Part shown: piece after piece, positions 1 through 9,603 of the stretch | Numbering within the stretch: the first letter of the stretch is position 1 | How the letters are laid out: each line of letters opens with the position of its first letter | Origin: Flavobacterium anhuiense | Lineage (GTDB): Bacteria; Bacteroidota; Bacteroidia; Flavobacteriales; Flavobacteriaceae | Assembly: GCF_900101855.1 (NCBI RefSeq) | Contig: NZ_FMVC01000003.1 | Span: 332,902 to 396,901 of the forward strand | Reading direction: 5' to 3' | Length of the DNA stretch: 64,000 bases | Made by a program: the position numbers and the translations under genes | Notes under the pieces: model-generated | The model's input: the letters and a program-made list of their open reading frames with translations, nothing else | The model's database searches: none | What the model was told of the DNA's origin: nothing

Positions 1-540
1 ATTCAATTCATGAAAGAAGATTTTACTGAGGAAGGAATGTTTTTGGTTGAACACATGATGCTCCGCCCAGATGTACATCAAACAACAGTAAATCCAGATA
101 CTTTCATGCCAATCTGCGCCGAAGAGTGCGGCGATTGCGAACCGATAGACCCTTACTCCTACCGTGTGAGCGTAGTGCTGCCAGGATATACATTGCGATT
201 TGCCAATACCGATTTTAGAAATTATATAGAAAAAATAATCAAAGAAGAGCTGCCAGCTCACGTTCTGGCAAAAATATGCTGGATTGGCTATAGGGAAAAA
301 GATGTGAAAGACCCCGCAGAAAATCAGCTCGTTCAATTTGAAAAAACGTACAAAGACTACTTGATTGCCAAAACCGATTTGAATCAAGAGCAGCCAGAAC
401 CGCAATTAATCAGTTTCATTAAGGCTTTAACCTCTCTAGACAATGTTTACCCAACAGGACGTCTATTTGACTGCAGTGATGAAAATGAACGATTGTCAGA
501 TAAAATTATACTAGGAAAAACGAATTTAGGATCACTATAA
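1..540 (+). CDS. C-terminal part of a large eCIS structural protein (5' end outside window)
   Basis: The reading frame is open from base 1; three in-frame codons precede the first ATG at position 10, so this is probably the tail of a longer gene. The visible ~179 residues include a CAEECGDC cysteine cluster followed by a DPYSYR segment and a charged alpha/beta stretch. I know this combination from the ends of large proteins in Bacteroidota contractile injection loci, but I cannot name the family. It is followed 12 bases later by the PKD structural gene and then the tape-measure gene, which supports a virion-structural (baseplate-associated) role. Function is inferred from context only. Confidence 0.6.
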   Translation: MQFMKEDFTEEGMFLVEHMMLRPDVHQTTVNPDTFMPICAEECGDCEPIDPYSYRVSVVLPGYTLRFANTDFRNYIEKIIKEELPAHVLAKICWIGYREKDVKDPAENQLVQFEKTYKDYLIAKTDLNQEQPEPQLISFIKALTSLDNVYPTGRLFDCSDENERLSDKIILGKTNLGSL

Positions 541-551
541 AAACTATTGCC

Positions 552-3500
552 ATGTCAGCAAAACTTTCAACAATAACAACACAATACCGACGATTCACAA
601 AGAATCAGGTACTTACAGAAGGAAACCTTAATGAGGTTGTAGATTTTTTTGACGACCAGGATCGCCTATCGCGCATTTACCTGAGTGGCGTTGGTATAGT
701 TTGCGGACTTTATCCAAGTTATGATGAGTCTCAAAAAACGATTTCAATAACGCAGGGAACTGGTGTAACTACAGATGGTGATCTTTTTAAATTATATCAG
801 GCAGATGTATTGGGAAACAAAAAAATCGATTTTGATTCTAAAACCTATACGCACTGCAAAGTCTATGATAATACAAAAGCGGCATACAAGCCTTTTTTCT
901 ACGGTGGAGCAAATCAGCAATTGCCTCTTTTTGAACTCTTGACAGAAGAACACCAAAAAAAAGAAAAGGATCCAAATTTTGCTTTAGCACAATTTAAAGC
1001 AAATACAAGTTTTGAGCTTAAAGATGCTGTAATTCTTTTGTATCTAGAGTCTTATGAAAAAGAATCTGACCTTTGCGTAAGCCTTTCATGCGATAATCAG
1101 GGATTGGAAATTGTTGGAAATTATAAAGTTTTAATTGTCAGCAAAGACGTTGCCGCAAAAATAATGAATTATGACAGCATGATTGGCAAAATCAATTATG
1201 GCAATTTATACCATACATTACCAGATCTAAAATCGAACAGAATTGTATTAAAAAAAGAAGATTTTGTTCACCTTGAAGCATTAAAACAAACTTTTACAAA
1301 AGGTATTTTCAAAAATAATGTAGTTAAGAATTTGCAGGATGGCTACAATAAGCTGCTGACAGGCCTAAACATGCCGATAGTTTTAGATGTTATTCAAAAA
1401 AAAATAACCGAACTATTTAATTTTGATGGAGATCCCATACTTCCTTCAGATTTTCAATATCGATATGATCTGCTTAACGATCTTGTGGATACTTACAACG
1501 AAACTAGAGCGCTTTTACTCAATTTAGAGGATAGTTACTGTTATCCTGATATTAATGCTTTTCCGAAACACTTAATGCTGGGCGAACTATTCAAATCAGA
1601 ACCTTGTTTTGAATTTCGTCATGCCTTCTACAAATCGCCTTTGCTTACAGGAGAAAGCCTTACTCCTTGCAATGATTGCCTTGCAGATGATACTGATTCT
1701 GAAGAAAAAGACATCACATCAGATGAACTGAAAATATGCTATGGCGAAGATACAGCCAGACAAAGAATGTACAGTCTTATTCTAAGAAGTGCAGAATTAT
1801 TAGAAAATTACAATACAGCCTATGATTTTATAAAAATCACGCCTTCACTGCAACTGGGCAAACTGGGCAAAAAAGCCATTCCTTTTTACAATGATGTAAA
1901 CGAATCGCTTATTAAGGCTTGGGATTTTGACAAAACCATTTTAGGATTGCAAAAAAACAATGTTAGTTATCACGATGACTTGTTGAATACTAAAAAACCA
2001 CTTGAAATACATCTTGATAGTGATTTTTATAGAATTGAAGGCCATCAAGGACGCAATTACAAAGAAGCACTAAAAGTAATCCAGCAAATTAGGCTGGATA
2101 ATGGTCTTGGATTCAACATCATGATTCTGGCGGTAAATGCTAATGAATTGGATAAAACAATCCAAAAATTCACCGAGTATTACCTTAACAAAAATCATGG
2201 CTACGAGCATAAAGCAGGTGTAATTCCAGGAGGAACATTCATAATGATCTATTTGGAAGAAAAAGTACCGTATTACTATTATTATAACACCCGAAAACCA
2301 TCTTTAACTGGAGATTTTGAAAAATTTACAGAAGGCATCCCTATTTTAAATCCAATTGTCGCCGATTTTTCGTTGCCTTATTTATGCTGTGACGAAAACA
2401 ACATAGGTCTTAGTTTGCCTGTAGATAAAATTTGTTTTGACAGCAAAACACCTCCTCTGCCTTTTAAAGTATCTCCGTCGGGAGGTTTTGTAAAAGCCAA
2501 TGTTAGACCTGACCAAAATGGAGGAATAGCCGTAAACGAATATGGCGCACTTGTTTTTGATCCAAATTTAGTTAGTAAAGATTTAATTGGCCAGCCGATA
2601 ACCTTTACAGTCAACAATTTTGATACGGATTGTAAAATAACCATTTTCGAAAAACCGAAATTCGATTTTACAGCTGTTCCTTCAAAATCTCCAGGAGCTG
2701 ACGAAACGGAAATCATTTTTACCATAACTGGAGAAAATATTGAAGGAAATAAGTTTACTTGGGATTTTGGAGACAAAACCGATTGGGTTACAGATGATAA
2801 AACCGAAATAACACATATCTACAAGTATAATAGCGAATCACAAAAGAAATTCACGTTTGATGTTACACTTTATGCAGACAATGGCAATTGTGATTTTAAA
2901 GTAACACATCCAGTGACATTTGAAATTTCAGATCCAAAAGTACTGGTCGATGGTAAATTACTTAACAAAATATCTTTTTGCCGAAACGATAAACCTGTGG
3001 AACTTACTTTAGAACCTAATGTAAAAGGAGCACAAATTTTAGGAGAAGGAGTTCAAGTTACATTCGGAGAAAAATATATGTTTGTTCCAGGTGAAGTATC
3101 TAAGGATATCCAAATCGTAACTATTTTTATAGACGACAAACCATCCAATCTTACCATTACACTTTTAGATCTGCCTATTGCTAGTTTTAGTTACAATGTA
3201 GATGCTACAACAGGAATTCTGACCCTAAACAACAATTCCCAAAATGCTGCGGCCTATACTTGGCACATTGACAAGGAAGTAATTGTAACAGATAAAAAAG
3301 ATCCGATAACGCGACAAACTTCGATGTATAATGAATCTTCAATCTCTGTTTCATTAATTGCTGAGGGTAAATGTGGTTCGGTAACCGATGGTCCAAGATC
3401 AATAGAGATTAGAAAAACCGTTGAAGAGAATACATGTCTTGATAATGCAGGTTTATTTATAAATAACTCCATTGGAACGATCTCCAATCTAAGAGAAATT

Positions 3501-3992
3501 GCTGTTGTAAATAAATTCAATAGAGAAACCAATCGCTTAATTTCTGAAACGGAAAACAGATTGGCCGAAGTTCAAAAAAATCTTGAGAGCTACATTAGCG
3601 GTAAATTAAATGATACTTTATCTGAATTATTTACACAAGAAAATTTCAATTTAATATCCACAGTTGTTAGCACTGCCATCAAACTACAGAATCCAGAACT
3701 GATTGCGGCAGTACAAACGCTTATATCGCTTAACACCTCATTATTTTATACGATTTTGAGATGCCAAGATCCAGAAACGCTTAAAGCATCAGAGAAACAG
3801 ATTATTCCAGTAGAATTACTTTTCAATAATTTATTTACAAGCTTTATCGAAATCAAATTCAATAGCGATAAAGAAGGAACATTGAAAGCGTTTTTGACTA
3901 GCATGCTGAAGGTATTTCCAAAAATCGATTTTATCATATCTTCTTTAAACATACAAATAGAAGCCCTTACAGCCAATGCAAAACTTAGATAA
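552..3992 (+). CDS. Large PKD-domain eCIS structural protein
   Basis: A 1146-residue protein with no signal peptide. The first ~90 residues carry a polar segment (FTKNQVLTEGNLNEVVDFF) and a GVGIVCGL motif seen in Bacteroidota injection-system structural proteins. A mid-protein extracellular-like beta region contains a PKD-type fold around residues 725-815 (key segment FTWDFGDKTDW, then a THIYKY-like strand). A second, weaker Ig/PKD-like segment lies around 880-960. The C-terminal ~170 residues are helical. The stop overlaps the start of the tape-measure gene by 17 bases, so translation is probably coupled. I infer a peripheral baseplate or fibre role. PKD folds mediate protein or glycan contact in secreted proteins, so target recognition is possible but unproven. 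Confidence 0.7.
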   Translation: MSAKLSTITTQYRRFTKNQVLTEGNLNEVVDFFDDQDRLSRIYLSGVGIVCGLYPSYDESQKTISITQGTGVTTDGDLFKLYQADVLGNKKIDFDSKTYTHCKVYDNTKAAYKPFFYGGANQQLPLFELLTEEHQKKEKDPNFALAQFKANTSFELKDAVILLYLESYEKESDLCVSLSCDNQGLEIVGNYKVLIVSKDVAAKIMNYDSMIGKINYGNLYHTLPDLKSNRIVLKKEDFVHLEALKQTFTKGIFKNNVVKNLQDGYNKLLTGLNMPIVLDVIQKKITELFNFDGDPILPSDFQYRYDLLNDLVDTYNETRALLLNLEDSYCYPDINAFPKHLMLGELFKSEPCFEFRHAFYKSPLLTGESLTPCNDCLADDTDSEEKDITSDELKICYGEDTARQRMYSLILRSAELLENYNTAYDFIKITPSLQLGKLGKKAIPFYNDVNESLIKAWDFDKTILGLQKNNVSYHDDLLNTKKPLEIHLDSDFYRIEGHQGRNYKEALKVIQQIRLDNGLGFNIMILAVNANELDKTIQKFTEYYLNKNHGYEHKAGVIPGGTFIMIYLEEKVPYYYYYNTRKPSLTGDFEKFTEGIPILNPIVADFSLPYLCCDENNIGLSLPVDKICFDSKTPPLPFKVSPSGGFVKANVRPDQNGGIAVNEYGALVFDPNLVSKDLIGQPITFTVNNFDTDCKITIFEKPKFDFTAVPSKSPGADETEIIFTITGENIEGNKFTWDFGDKTDWVTDDKTEITHIYKYNSESQKKFTFDVTLYADNGNCDFKVTHPVTFEISDPKVLVDGKLLNKISFCRNDKPVELTLEPNVKGAQILGEGVQVTFGEKYMFVPGEVSKDIQIVTIFIDDKPSNLTITLLDLPIASFSYNVDATTGILTLNNNSQNAAAYTWHIDKEVIVTDKKDPITRQTSMYNESSISVSLIAEGKCGSVTDGPRSIEIRKTVEENTCLDNAGLFINNSIGTISNLREIAVVNKFNRETNRLISETENRLAEVQKNLESYISGKLNDTLSELFTQENFNLISTVVSTAIKLQNPELIAAVQTLISLNTSLFYTILRCQDPETLKASEKQIIPVELLFNNLFTSFIEIKFNSDKEGTLKAFLTSMLKVFPKIDFIISSLNIQIEALTANAKLR

Positions 3993-5793
3993 ACATATCA
4001 TCAATAAAGTTTTCCTTGAGATAAATACCAATTCTAAAGAGAAAGGATATTATCTCAAGGACAATATTGATGCGTTTTTGCAAAAAGAAGTATTCACGCT
4101 TTTAGAAAATTATTTTAACGAAGTAGATTCAAAAAATCCTTCACACAGCATACAATTAGACAAGCTCAACCTTGATATTGCTATAAATCAAAATTTAGAT
4201 TTCGAAAATTTCAAAGAGCAAATCCTAAAAAAAATTACAAATCAAATCAAGGAAGTTTTTGAAAAAGAAGATAAAAACATTGATGGCTATAAACTCATCA
4301 AACCGCAAGAAAAGGCAATAGAAAGCTTCTTTCATTTTCTTGAGACTGGCACAAATGCTTGGTGGACAACTTCAAATCATGATTTCAAAGTAGTAAACGA
4401 CACCACATTTGATGAAATCTTAAATGATGAGAGCTTTTCTTTTAAATGGAACAATTCCCTTCAAAAGCCAATTGTGAGAACACGATTTATCAAACAATTT
4501 AGTGATGTCCAAATTGTAAACATTATTAAAAAAGGAATATTACTCAAAAAAGATAGCAAAGACAGCAGTACCAAAATAATCAATATTGAAACAATAAAAA
4601 AATACATTGAAACCAGTATTGCTAAAAATCAATTGATTCCAAATCAAAGGTTTTTGGTTTGGGAAATAGTTCTTTTGAGTCTTTTGGAAACAAGTGGTAC
4701 AAGTAAAGCAATTATAAGAGAAAAGCTTTCCCAATTAATTTTAAGCGTATTTGAATTTCATAAAAAAAACATCTTTCTAGAACACAAAGATCTTTTTATA
4801 AAAGAAATTGAAAATCAGATAGAAAACCAAAACGAACTGGTATTATTGGCTCATCTTGATGCAATTGTTTCAATTATAGAAAAAAAACTAGCCCAAATTA
4901 TTTTAAAAAAAACAGAGCCAAATACTATCTCAAACGATCAAGTGACCACACAAACTGAGACAGAAACAAAAAATACATCAGAAACAGTAAATGAGGTAAA
5001 AATTGAAAGTGAGACAGAAATTGAAAATGCAAAAAAAACAGAAAATCTGGCAGACAAAAAAATAGAATCAGAAAGAATACAGGAAAATAACGAAAATCTA
5101 GCGCAAAACCAGAGTTCTATTTTGTTTAAAAGCAAAGATGCGGCTATTAGCAATGACAATAAAAATATCGAAAACGTATCAAACAAATCAAAAGAAGAAA
5201 CTCTTAGCGATCACGAAAAAACAATTGATAAAAAGGATACTGTTTTTGAAAAAGAAAAAGTCAAAAACGAAGACCGATTTGATGAGAATGACATCATTAG
5301 CGAATCCTATGTTGACAATGCAGGTTTAGTATTAATTCATCCCTTTTTAAAATCTCTTTTTGAAAATTGCAAACTGCTCAATAAAGACAATACTATAAAT
5401 GATCCAGAAGTTGCCGCTCATCTCTTGCATTATACAGCTACGGGAAAAGAACAGGACTATGAAAATGCTATGATCTTCGAAAAGTTTTTATGTAATATTC
5501 CGATAGCTGAGCCTATTGAAAGAAACATTGTACTCTCAGAAGAAATGAAGAAAGAAGCGGCCACAATGCTGCAAGCGGTATTGAGCAATTGGGATATCAT
5601 GAAAAAATCTTCGGCAGAATTGCTTCAAAACGAATTTTTGCAACGCTCGGGGAAATTAGACATTAATGGTGACGAAAGTCCTGTAATCACCATGGAACGA
5701 AAAACACAAGATATTTTATTGGACAAATTAAGCTGGAATTTGAGCATCATCAAATTAGCTTGGAAAAAACGAATCATATATGTGAACTGGTAA
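3976..5793 (+). CDS. Contractile injection system tape-measure protein (CIS_TMP, Afp14-like)
   Basis: A 605-residue protein matching the CIS tape-measure pattern at both ends. The N-terminus (HIINKVFLEINTNSKEKG, then a HSIQLDKLNLDI segment) resembles the usual TMP start. The C-terminus (LVLIHPFLKSLFENCKLL, a HLLHYTATG segment, and a terminal SWNLSIIKLAW motif) is highly characteristic. In this family the length of the protein sets the length of the contractile tube and sheath. The central part, about residues 315-440, is almost entirely Glu/Lys/Asn/Thr and is probably a disordered or coiled length-determining spacer. It overlaps the upstream PKD gene, and the next gene follows within a few bases. 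Confidence 0.9.
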   Translation: MQNLDKHIINKVFLEINTNSKEKGYYLKDNIDAFLQKEVFTLLENYFNEVDSKNPSHSIQLDKLNLDIAINQNLDFENFKEQILKKITNQIKEVFEKEDKNIDGYKLIKPQEKAIESFFHFLETGTNAWWTTSNHDFKVVNDTTFDEILNDESFSFKWNNSLQKPIVRTRFIKQFSDVQIVNIIKKGILLKKDSKDSSTKIINIETIKKYIETSIAKNQLIPNQRFLVWEIVLLSLLETSGTSKAIIREKLSQLILSVFEFHKKNIFLEHKDLFIKEIENQIENQNELVLLAHLDAIVSIIEKKLAQIILKKTEPNTISNDQVTTQTETETKNTSETVNEVKIESETEIENAKKTENLADKKIESERIQENNENLAQNQSSILFKSKDAAISNDNKNIENVSNKSKEETLSDHEKTIDKKDTVFEKEKVKNEDRFDENDIISESYVDNAGLVLIHPFLKSLFENCKLLNKDNTINDPEVAAHLLHYTATGKEQDYENAMIFEKFLCNIPIAEPIERNIVLSEEMKKEAATMLQAVLSNWDIMKKSSAELLQNEFLQRSGKLDINGDESPVITMERKTQDILLDKLSWNLSIIKLAWKKRIIYVNW

Positions 5794-5795
5794 AT

Positions 5796-6383
5796 ATGAA
5801 AAATATGAATATTGATAACACCTCTTTTTTAGAATACGACAAAAAAAATATTCGCGGCCTTCAGCAAATGGCTTTAGAGTTTTTATTCAATAATGTAAAC
5901 ATGTCTAAAGTAGTCTTTTGTGGAGGTGTTGCAGACTATCTCAATCTTCGCGAATATTATGATATTACCATTAATGATATCGATCTGATTTTTGAAAAGG
6001 AACTGGATTTACAGCCCATGATGAACAAACTGGAGACAAAAAGATACCTCTCAAAATATTATAAAACAAAAAATGGCGAAGCGTTGGTGCATATTTTCAG
6101 AGTTGGAGAAAATTCAATTAATATAGACAGCTTTCAAAGGGATTTTTCAAATTCAACTTATATACAATCACCTTTGTTGGGCAAAATGGTCTGGCATACC
6201 TCATTTGAAGAAAGTAAAAAAAATCATAATACTGAGATACATCTCAACACTTCAGCAGTTAAAGGTGTCGATTATCAATGGAGACGATTGTACAAACACA
6301 GCCGTAAAGCTTCTTTGTACAATAATGTAACTTTTCTGGAAGAGAAAAACTTAATTCATACCATTAAAAAAAATATTTTATGA
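5796..6383 (+). CDS. Nucleotidyltransferase-fold protein in the eCIS locus
   Basis: A 195-residue protein. I chose the ATG at 5796, two bases after the tape-measure stop, because an upstream TTG would overlap that gene. The segment VVFCGGVADYLNLREYY, followed ~14 residues later by NDIDLIF, reproduces the nucleotidyltransferase pattern: a glycine-rich helix start, then D-x-D metal ligands. A later INIDSF could supply the third carboxylate. Known members transfer a nucleotide to small molecules or proteins, or act in toxin-antitoxin modules, but no HEPN partner is present. Its stop overlaps the start of the first glycosyltransferase-like gene by four bases, so the two are translationally coupled. 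Substrate unknown. Confidence 0.6.
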   Translation: MKNMNIDNTSFLEYDKKNIRGLQQMALEFLFNNVNMSKVVFCGGVADYLNLREYYDITINDIDLIFEKELDLQPMMNKLETKRYLSKYYKTKNGEALVHIFRVGENSINIDSFQRDFSNSTYIQSPLLGKMVWHTSFEESKKNHNTEIHLNTSAVKGVDYQWRRLYKHSRKASLYNNVTFLEEKNLIHTIKKNIL

Positions 6384-7207
6384 AGGAAGAGCCTAGAATA
6401 ATTTACAGCTTAGATGCATTTCCTATCAGCAACAATAGATGGAATGAAGGCAATAAATTTAAAGAAACTATTTATTCTACTGCTCTAAGCATACTATACA
6501 GCCACTTATGGTACAAGGATATTGAACTTTATGCTGATGAAACAGCTTATAAGTTTCTGTATATGCTTCCTTGCAGAGTGACTAAAATTAGCAGCAATAA
6601 AGACGCTGTCATTTGGATGAAATCGAAGATTGATGTTATGGAAAAACAGACGAAACCTTTTATTCATCTTGATAATGACGCCTTTATAAAGAAAAAAATA
6701 AATTTTGATTTTGATAAAGTAATTGTTGAACAAAATGATTACGAACTGTACGGCATGTATCAATATCGATTGGATTTTTTTAATAAATATACTCATGATC
6801 TAGATTATTGGAAACCCGATTTAGGATATGCTTTCAATTGTGGCGTATTAGGTTTTAGAGACTTAGAACTTCGGGATCAGTTTTTAAAAGCCTATTATGC
6901 TTTAGAAGAAATTTTTATAAAAAATAATAATCCAGGCATAACAAGAATAGAACCTTGCATTGTTTTGGAGCAGTATAATCTGGCAACACTATTACATCAT
7001 AAAAATATTAAGCCAACCTTATTGCTGTGGAAAAAAAACTTGTTCGAAAACAGCCAGCTAGCAGATAGAATTGGTTACACGCATATTGCAGGCCAAAAAA
7101 AATACAGAATTGACATTGTTCAGGAAATAGAAAATAGGCTTTCTAAACTGTTTCCGTATTGGTACAAAGAAGTAAAAAATGCTTTGGAGAAAGAAGGCAT
7201 CGCTTAA
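6380..7207 (+). CDS. Glycosyltransferase-like protein (probably DUF6734), copy 1
   Basis: A 275-residue cytoplasmic protein without signal peptide or membrane segment. Features seen: an N-terminal IIYSLDAFPISNNRW segment; a D-x-D-like HLDNDAF motif around residue 97, typical of the sugar-nucleotide/metal site of GT-A folds; NCGVLGF around 155; a C-terminal half with EQYNLATLL; and a conserved GYTHIAGQKKY near the end. This pattern fits the DUF6734 group. It is a tandem paralog of the next gene (same motifs in the same order). It starts inside the last codons of the nucleotidyltransferase gene. Donor, acceptor and relation to the injection system are not visible in sequence; cargo or particle glycosylation is an inference. 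Confidence 0.65.
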   Translation: MKEEPRIIYSLDAFPISNNRWNEGNKFKETIYSTALSILYSHLWYKDIELYADETAYKFLYMLPCRVTKISSNKDAVIWMKSKIDVMEKQTKPFIHLDNDAFIKKKINFDFDKVIVEQNDYELYGMYQYRLDFFNKYTHDLDYWKPDLGYAFNCGVLGFRDLELRDQFLKAYYALEEIFIKNNNPGITRIEPCIVLEQYNLATLLHHKNIKPTLLLWKKNLFENSQLADRIGYTHIAGQKKYRIDIVQEIENRLSKLFPYWYKEVKNALEKEGIA

Positions 7208-7218
7208 AATAAAAAGGT

Positions 7219-8079
7219 ATGAAACAACAACACAAGATGATTTACAGCCTTGATGTACTTCCTATAACAAACAACAGATGGAATATGGGAGACAAATTAA
7301 AGGAAACGATCTACATGACTGCTCTGAGTGTATTATATAGCCATTTGTGGTATGATGAAATTGAGCTTTATGTAGACGAAATAGGCTATAAATTCCTGTA
7401 TATGCTTCCTTGTGCTGTTACCAAAATGCAAAACGGCAATAGAATTGAACTTTGGATGAAATCAAAAATCAATGCTATGGAACTTCAAACAAAACCATTT
7501 ATTCACATAGACACCGACATCTTTATTAAGAAAAAGATAGATTTTAGTTTTGATGATGTTATAGTAGAACGCAAGGAAGACACTTATCAAATCCATTATA
7601 AGAAGCAGGTAGAGTTTTTTAATAAATACACTAAAAATCTTCCTTACTGGCACACCAATTTGGGCTATTCGTATAACTGCGGCATATTTGGTTTTAACGA
7701 TCTCAAGCTCCGTGACGAATTTATAAAAAGCTATTACGACTTGGAGAAAATATATATCGAAAACCAAGAAGGCTTTACTTCATTAAAACAAGAAGGTTAT
7801 GAAACCTGCATTTTAATAGAACAATATACACTTGCATCGCTGTTGAATTATAAAAACAATACTCCGACAATGCTTTTGAAAGGTGACAATATAACCGAAC
7901 AAGGAAAACATGCCGATAGTATTGGGTATTCTCATTTTTTTGGAATGAAAAAATATGACAAATATGTTGTTGATGAAATTGAACTTCGACTCTCTAAAAT
8001 ATTTCCGTATTGGTATAAGCAAATAAAAAATGCATTAGAGAAAGAAGGTGTTATCGCGAATAATCTGCAGTTTGTTTAG
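7219..8079 (+). CDS. Glycosyltransferase-like protein (probably DUF6734), copy 2
   Basis: A 286-residue paralog of the preceding gene, 11 bases downstream. It shares the IYSLDVLPITNNRW start, an HIDTDIF version of the D-x-D motif, NCGIFGF, IEQYTLASLLNYK and GYSHFFGMKKY. The DTD version is closer to a canonical GT-A metal motif than DND in copy 1, so the copies may have diverged in donor or activity. It has a short insertion (FTSLKQEGYE) before the EQY motif. Retention of two tandem copies between tape measure and cargo suggests a two-step modification or two targets. This reading is inferred from context. Confidence 0.65.
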   Translation: MKQQHKMIYSLDVLPITNNRWNMGDKLKETIYMTALSVLYSHLWYDEIELYVDEIGYKFLYMLPCAVTKMQNGNRIELWMKSKINAMELQTKPFIHIDTDIFIKKKIDFSFDDVIVERKEDTYQIHYKKQVEFFNKYTKNLPYWHTNLGYSYNCGIFGFNDLKLRDEFIKSYYDLEKIYIENQEGFTSLKQEGYETCILIEQYTLASLLNYKNNTPTMLLKGDNITEQGKHADSIGYSHFFGMKKYDKYVVDEIELRLSKIFPYWYKQIKNALEKEGVIANNLQFV

Positions 8080-8118
8080 AGAAACAAATTAGTATTTCAA
8101 AATGATAAAATAATAATC

Positions 8119-9603
8119 ATGAGAGAGTTTGAACAAAAAAAAATAGCCAATCACTCCCCTTCTACTTTTTTTGGACCAAAAGTTCAAAAAAAACTAACTA
8201 CGGGCACTGTAGGAGACAAATATGAAGTAGAAGCCGACAATGTAGCTGATAAAGTAGTCAACAAACGCAAAACTGGAGGTTTACTTCAATCCAGAAGCGA
8301 AGAAGCTGTACAGCAAAAACCCCTTGCAGAAACCATTTCGACAGTTCAAAAAAAGGACTTGGCACAAGAACAGCCTCTGCAAAAAAAAGGCGAAAAAGAA
8401 GAAGACAAAAAAGTCCAAAAGAAATCGGATAAAGAAGAAGATAAAAAAGTTCAGAAAAAGGGCGAAAAAGAAGAAGACAAAAAGGTTCAAAAGAAGTCGG
8501 ATAAGGAAGAAGACAAAAAAGTACAGAAAAAATGTGCTGAATGTGAGAACGAAGATAAAAAGGCTCAGAAAAAAGAAGAAAAAACAGTTCAAGCAAAACG
8601 AAATGAATCGAATTCAGTTGATGAAAACGTAGAAAGTAATCTCAACAGCTCTAAAGGCCGTGGCAACGCTATGGACAAAAATACAAAGCGCGAAATGGAA
8701 TCGGGTTTTGGAGCCGATTTTAGCAATGTAAACATCCACACCGACAGTAGAGCTGTTCAAATGAGCGAAGAATTGGGCGCGCAAGCATTCACGCATGGCA
8801 ATGATGTTTATTTCAATAAAGGAAAATACAATCCAGAATCCAAAGAAGGTAAACATCTGCTAGCACATGAACTCACGCATACGATTCAGCAGACTGGATC
8901 CAAACAAAAATCAGCGACAATACAAAAATCATCTATGGAAAACCATTCAGAAGATCTACACGCAGAAAAACCAGAAAACCCACAGTTTAAAGGCAATCCG
9001 CCATTGGAAAAAGCTAATGATAATCAGATGCTTATTTCTACCGGTCAAAAAGGGCAATATGTTTCAGAATTGCAGCAAGGTCTAATGAAAGCAGGTCAAA
9101 ATTTACCAAAATTTGGAGCAGACGGCGATTTTGGAAGCGAAACACGAAATGCAGTAATAGGCTTCCAAGAAGAAAATGGTTTGAATAAAATTGACGGTAT
9201 TGTCGGACCAGAAACTATAGGAGCTTTAGACAATAAACTGGTAGGACAAAAACGAGGTGGTGATAATTGTTGTGGTGAAGCGTCTCAATTACCGCAAACT
9301 AGGGATTTTAATGTCGATGATACCTCTGTGCCATCTACAACTTTCTGTTCAAAAGGAAATTTTAAAATAACTTCAACAGCAAATTGGGCCAAACCACATA
9401 ATGCAAAACATTATCATATAGTATTAACAGCTATACAAGGAGGCACAATACGTAAAACTAGCAGAAGATATGATGTTGGCAGAACAGAAACACAATCATT
9501 TGCAGTAAAAACCAAAGACTGTATCTTCTTTAAAGTAGAGATTCAAGTAATTAATCCTGGAGGTAGTCCAAATTTAAAAGGATTTTTTAGCGTAACTAAC
9601 TAG
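8119..9603 (+). CDS. eCIS core (DUF4157) protein with peptidoglycan-binding domain
   Basis: A 494-residue putative cargo. Layout: an N-terminal YEVEADNVADKVV segment usual at the start of DUF4157 proteins; a Lys/Glu-rich region about 90-155 of near-identical repeats (KKVQKKSDKEED / KKVQKKGEKEED) ending in KKCAECEN, a Cys-x-x-Cys element common in this class; DUF4157 about 180-262 with HIHTDS-like and HELTH (HExxH zinc peptidase) motifs; a PG_binding_1-like domain about 309-372 (GQYVSELQQGL ... DGDFGSETRNAVIGFQ); and a C-terminal beta-rich domain about 405-494 with three cysteines that I do not recognise. DUF4157 proteins are commonly associated with eCIS effectors. The peptidoglycan-binding module could aid envelope attachment or release. 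The stop at 9601-9603 abuts the next ATG at 9604. Confidence 0.8.
   Translation: MREFEQKKIANHSPSTFFGPKVQKKLTTGTVGDKYEVEADNVADKVVNKRKTGGLLQSRSEEAVQQKPLAETISTVQKKDLAQEQPLQKKGEKEEDKKVQKKSDKEEDKKVQKKGEKEEDKKVQKKSDKEEDKKVQKKCAECENEDKKAQKKEEKTVQAKRNESNSVDENVESNLNSSKGRGNAMDKNTKREMESGFGADFSNVNIHTDSRAVQMSEELGAQAFTHGNDVYFNKGKYNPESKEGKHLLAHELTHTIQQTGSKQKSATIQKSSMENHSEDLHAEKPENPQFKGNPPLEKANDNQMLISTGQKGQYVSELQQGLMKAGQNLPKFGADGDFGSETRNAVIGFQEENGLNKIDGIVGPETIGALDNKLVGQKRGGDNCCGEASQLPQTRDFNVDDTSVPSTTFCSKGNFKITSTANWAKPHNAKHYHIVLTAIQGGTIRKTSRRYDVGRTETQSFAVKTKDCIFFKVEIQVINPGGSPNLKGFFSVTN

Noticed and set aside
5796..6383. MNT/HEPN-type toxin-antitoxin system
   Set aside because: A nucleotidyltransferase-like fold is visible but no HEPN partner; the neighbours are tape measure and glycosyltransferase-like genes.
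8258..8596. Phe/Leu-rich minus-strand open frames of ~100 codons
   Set aside because: Complement of the Lys/Glu repeats in the DUF4157 gene, which makes artificial hydrophobic reading frames.
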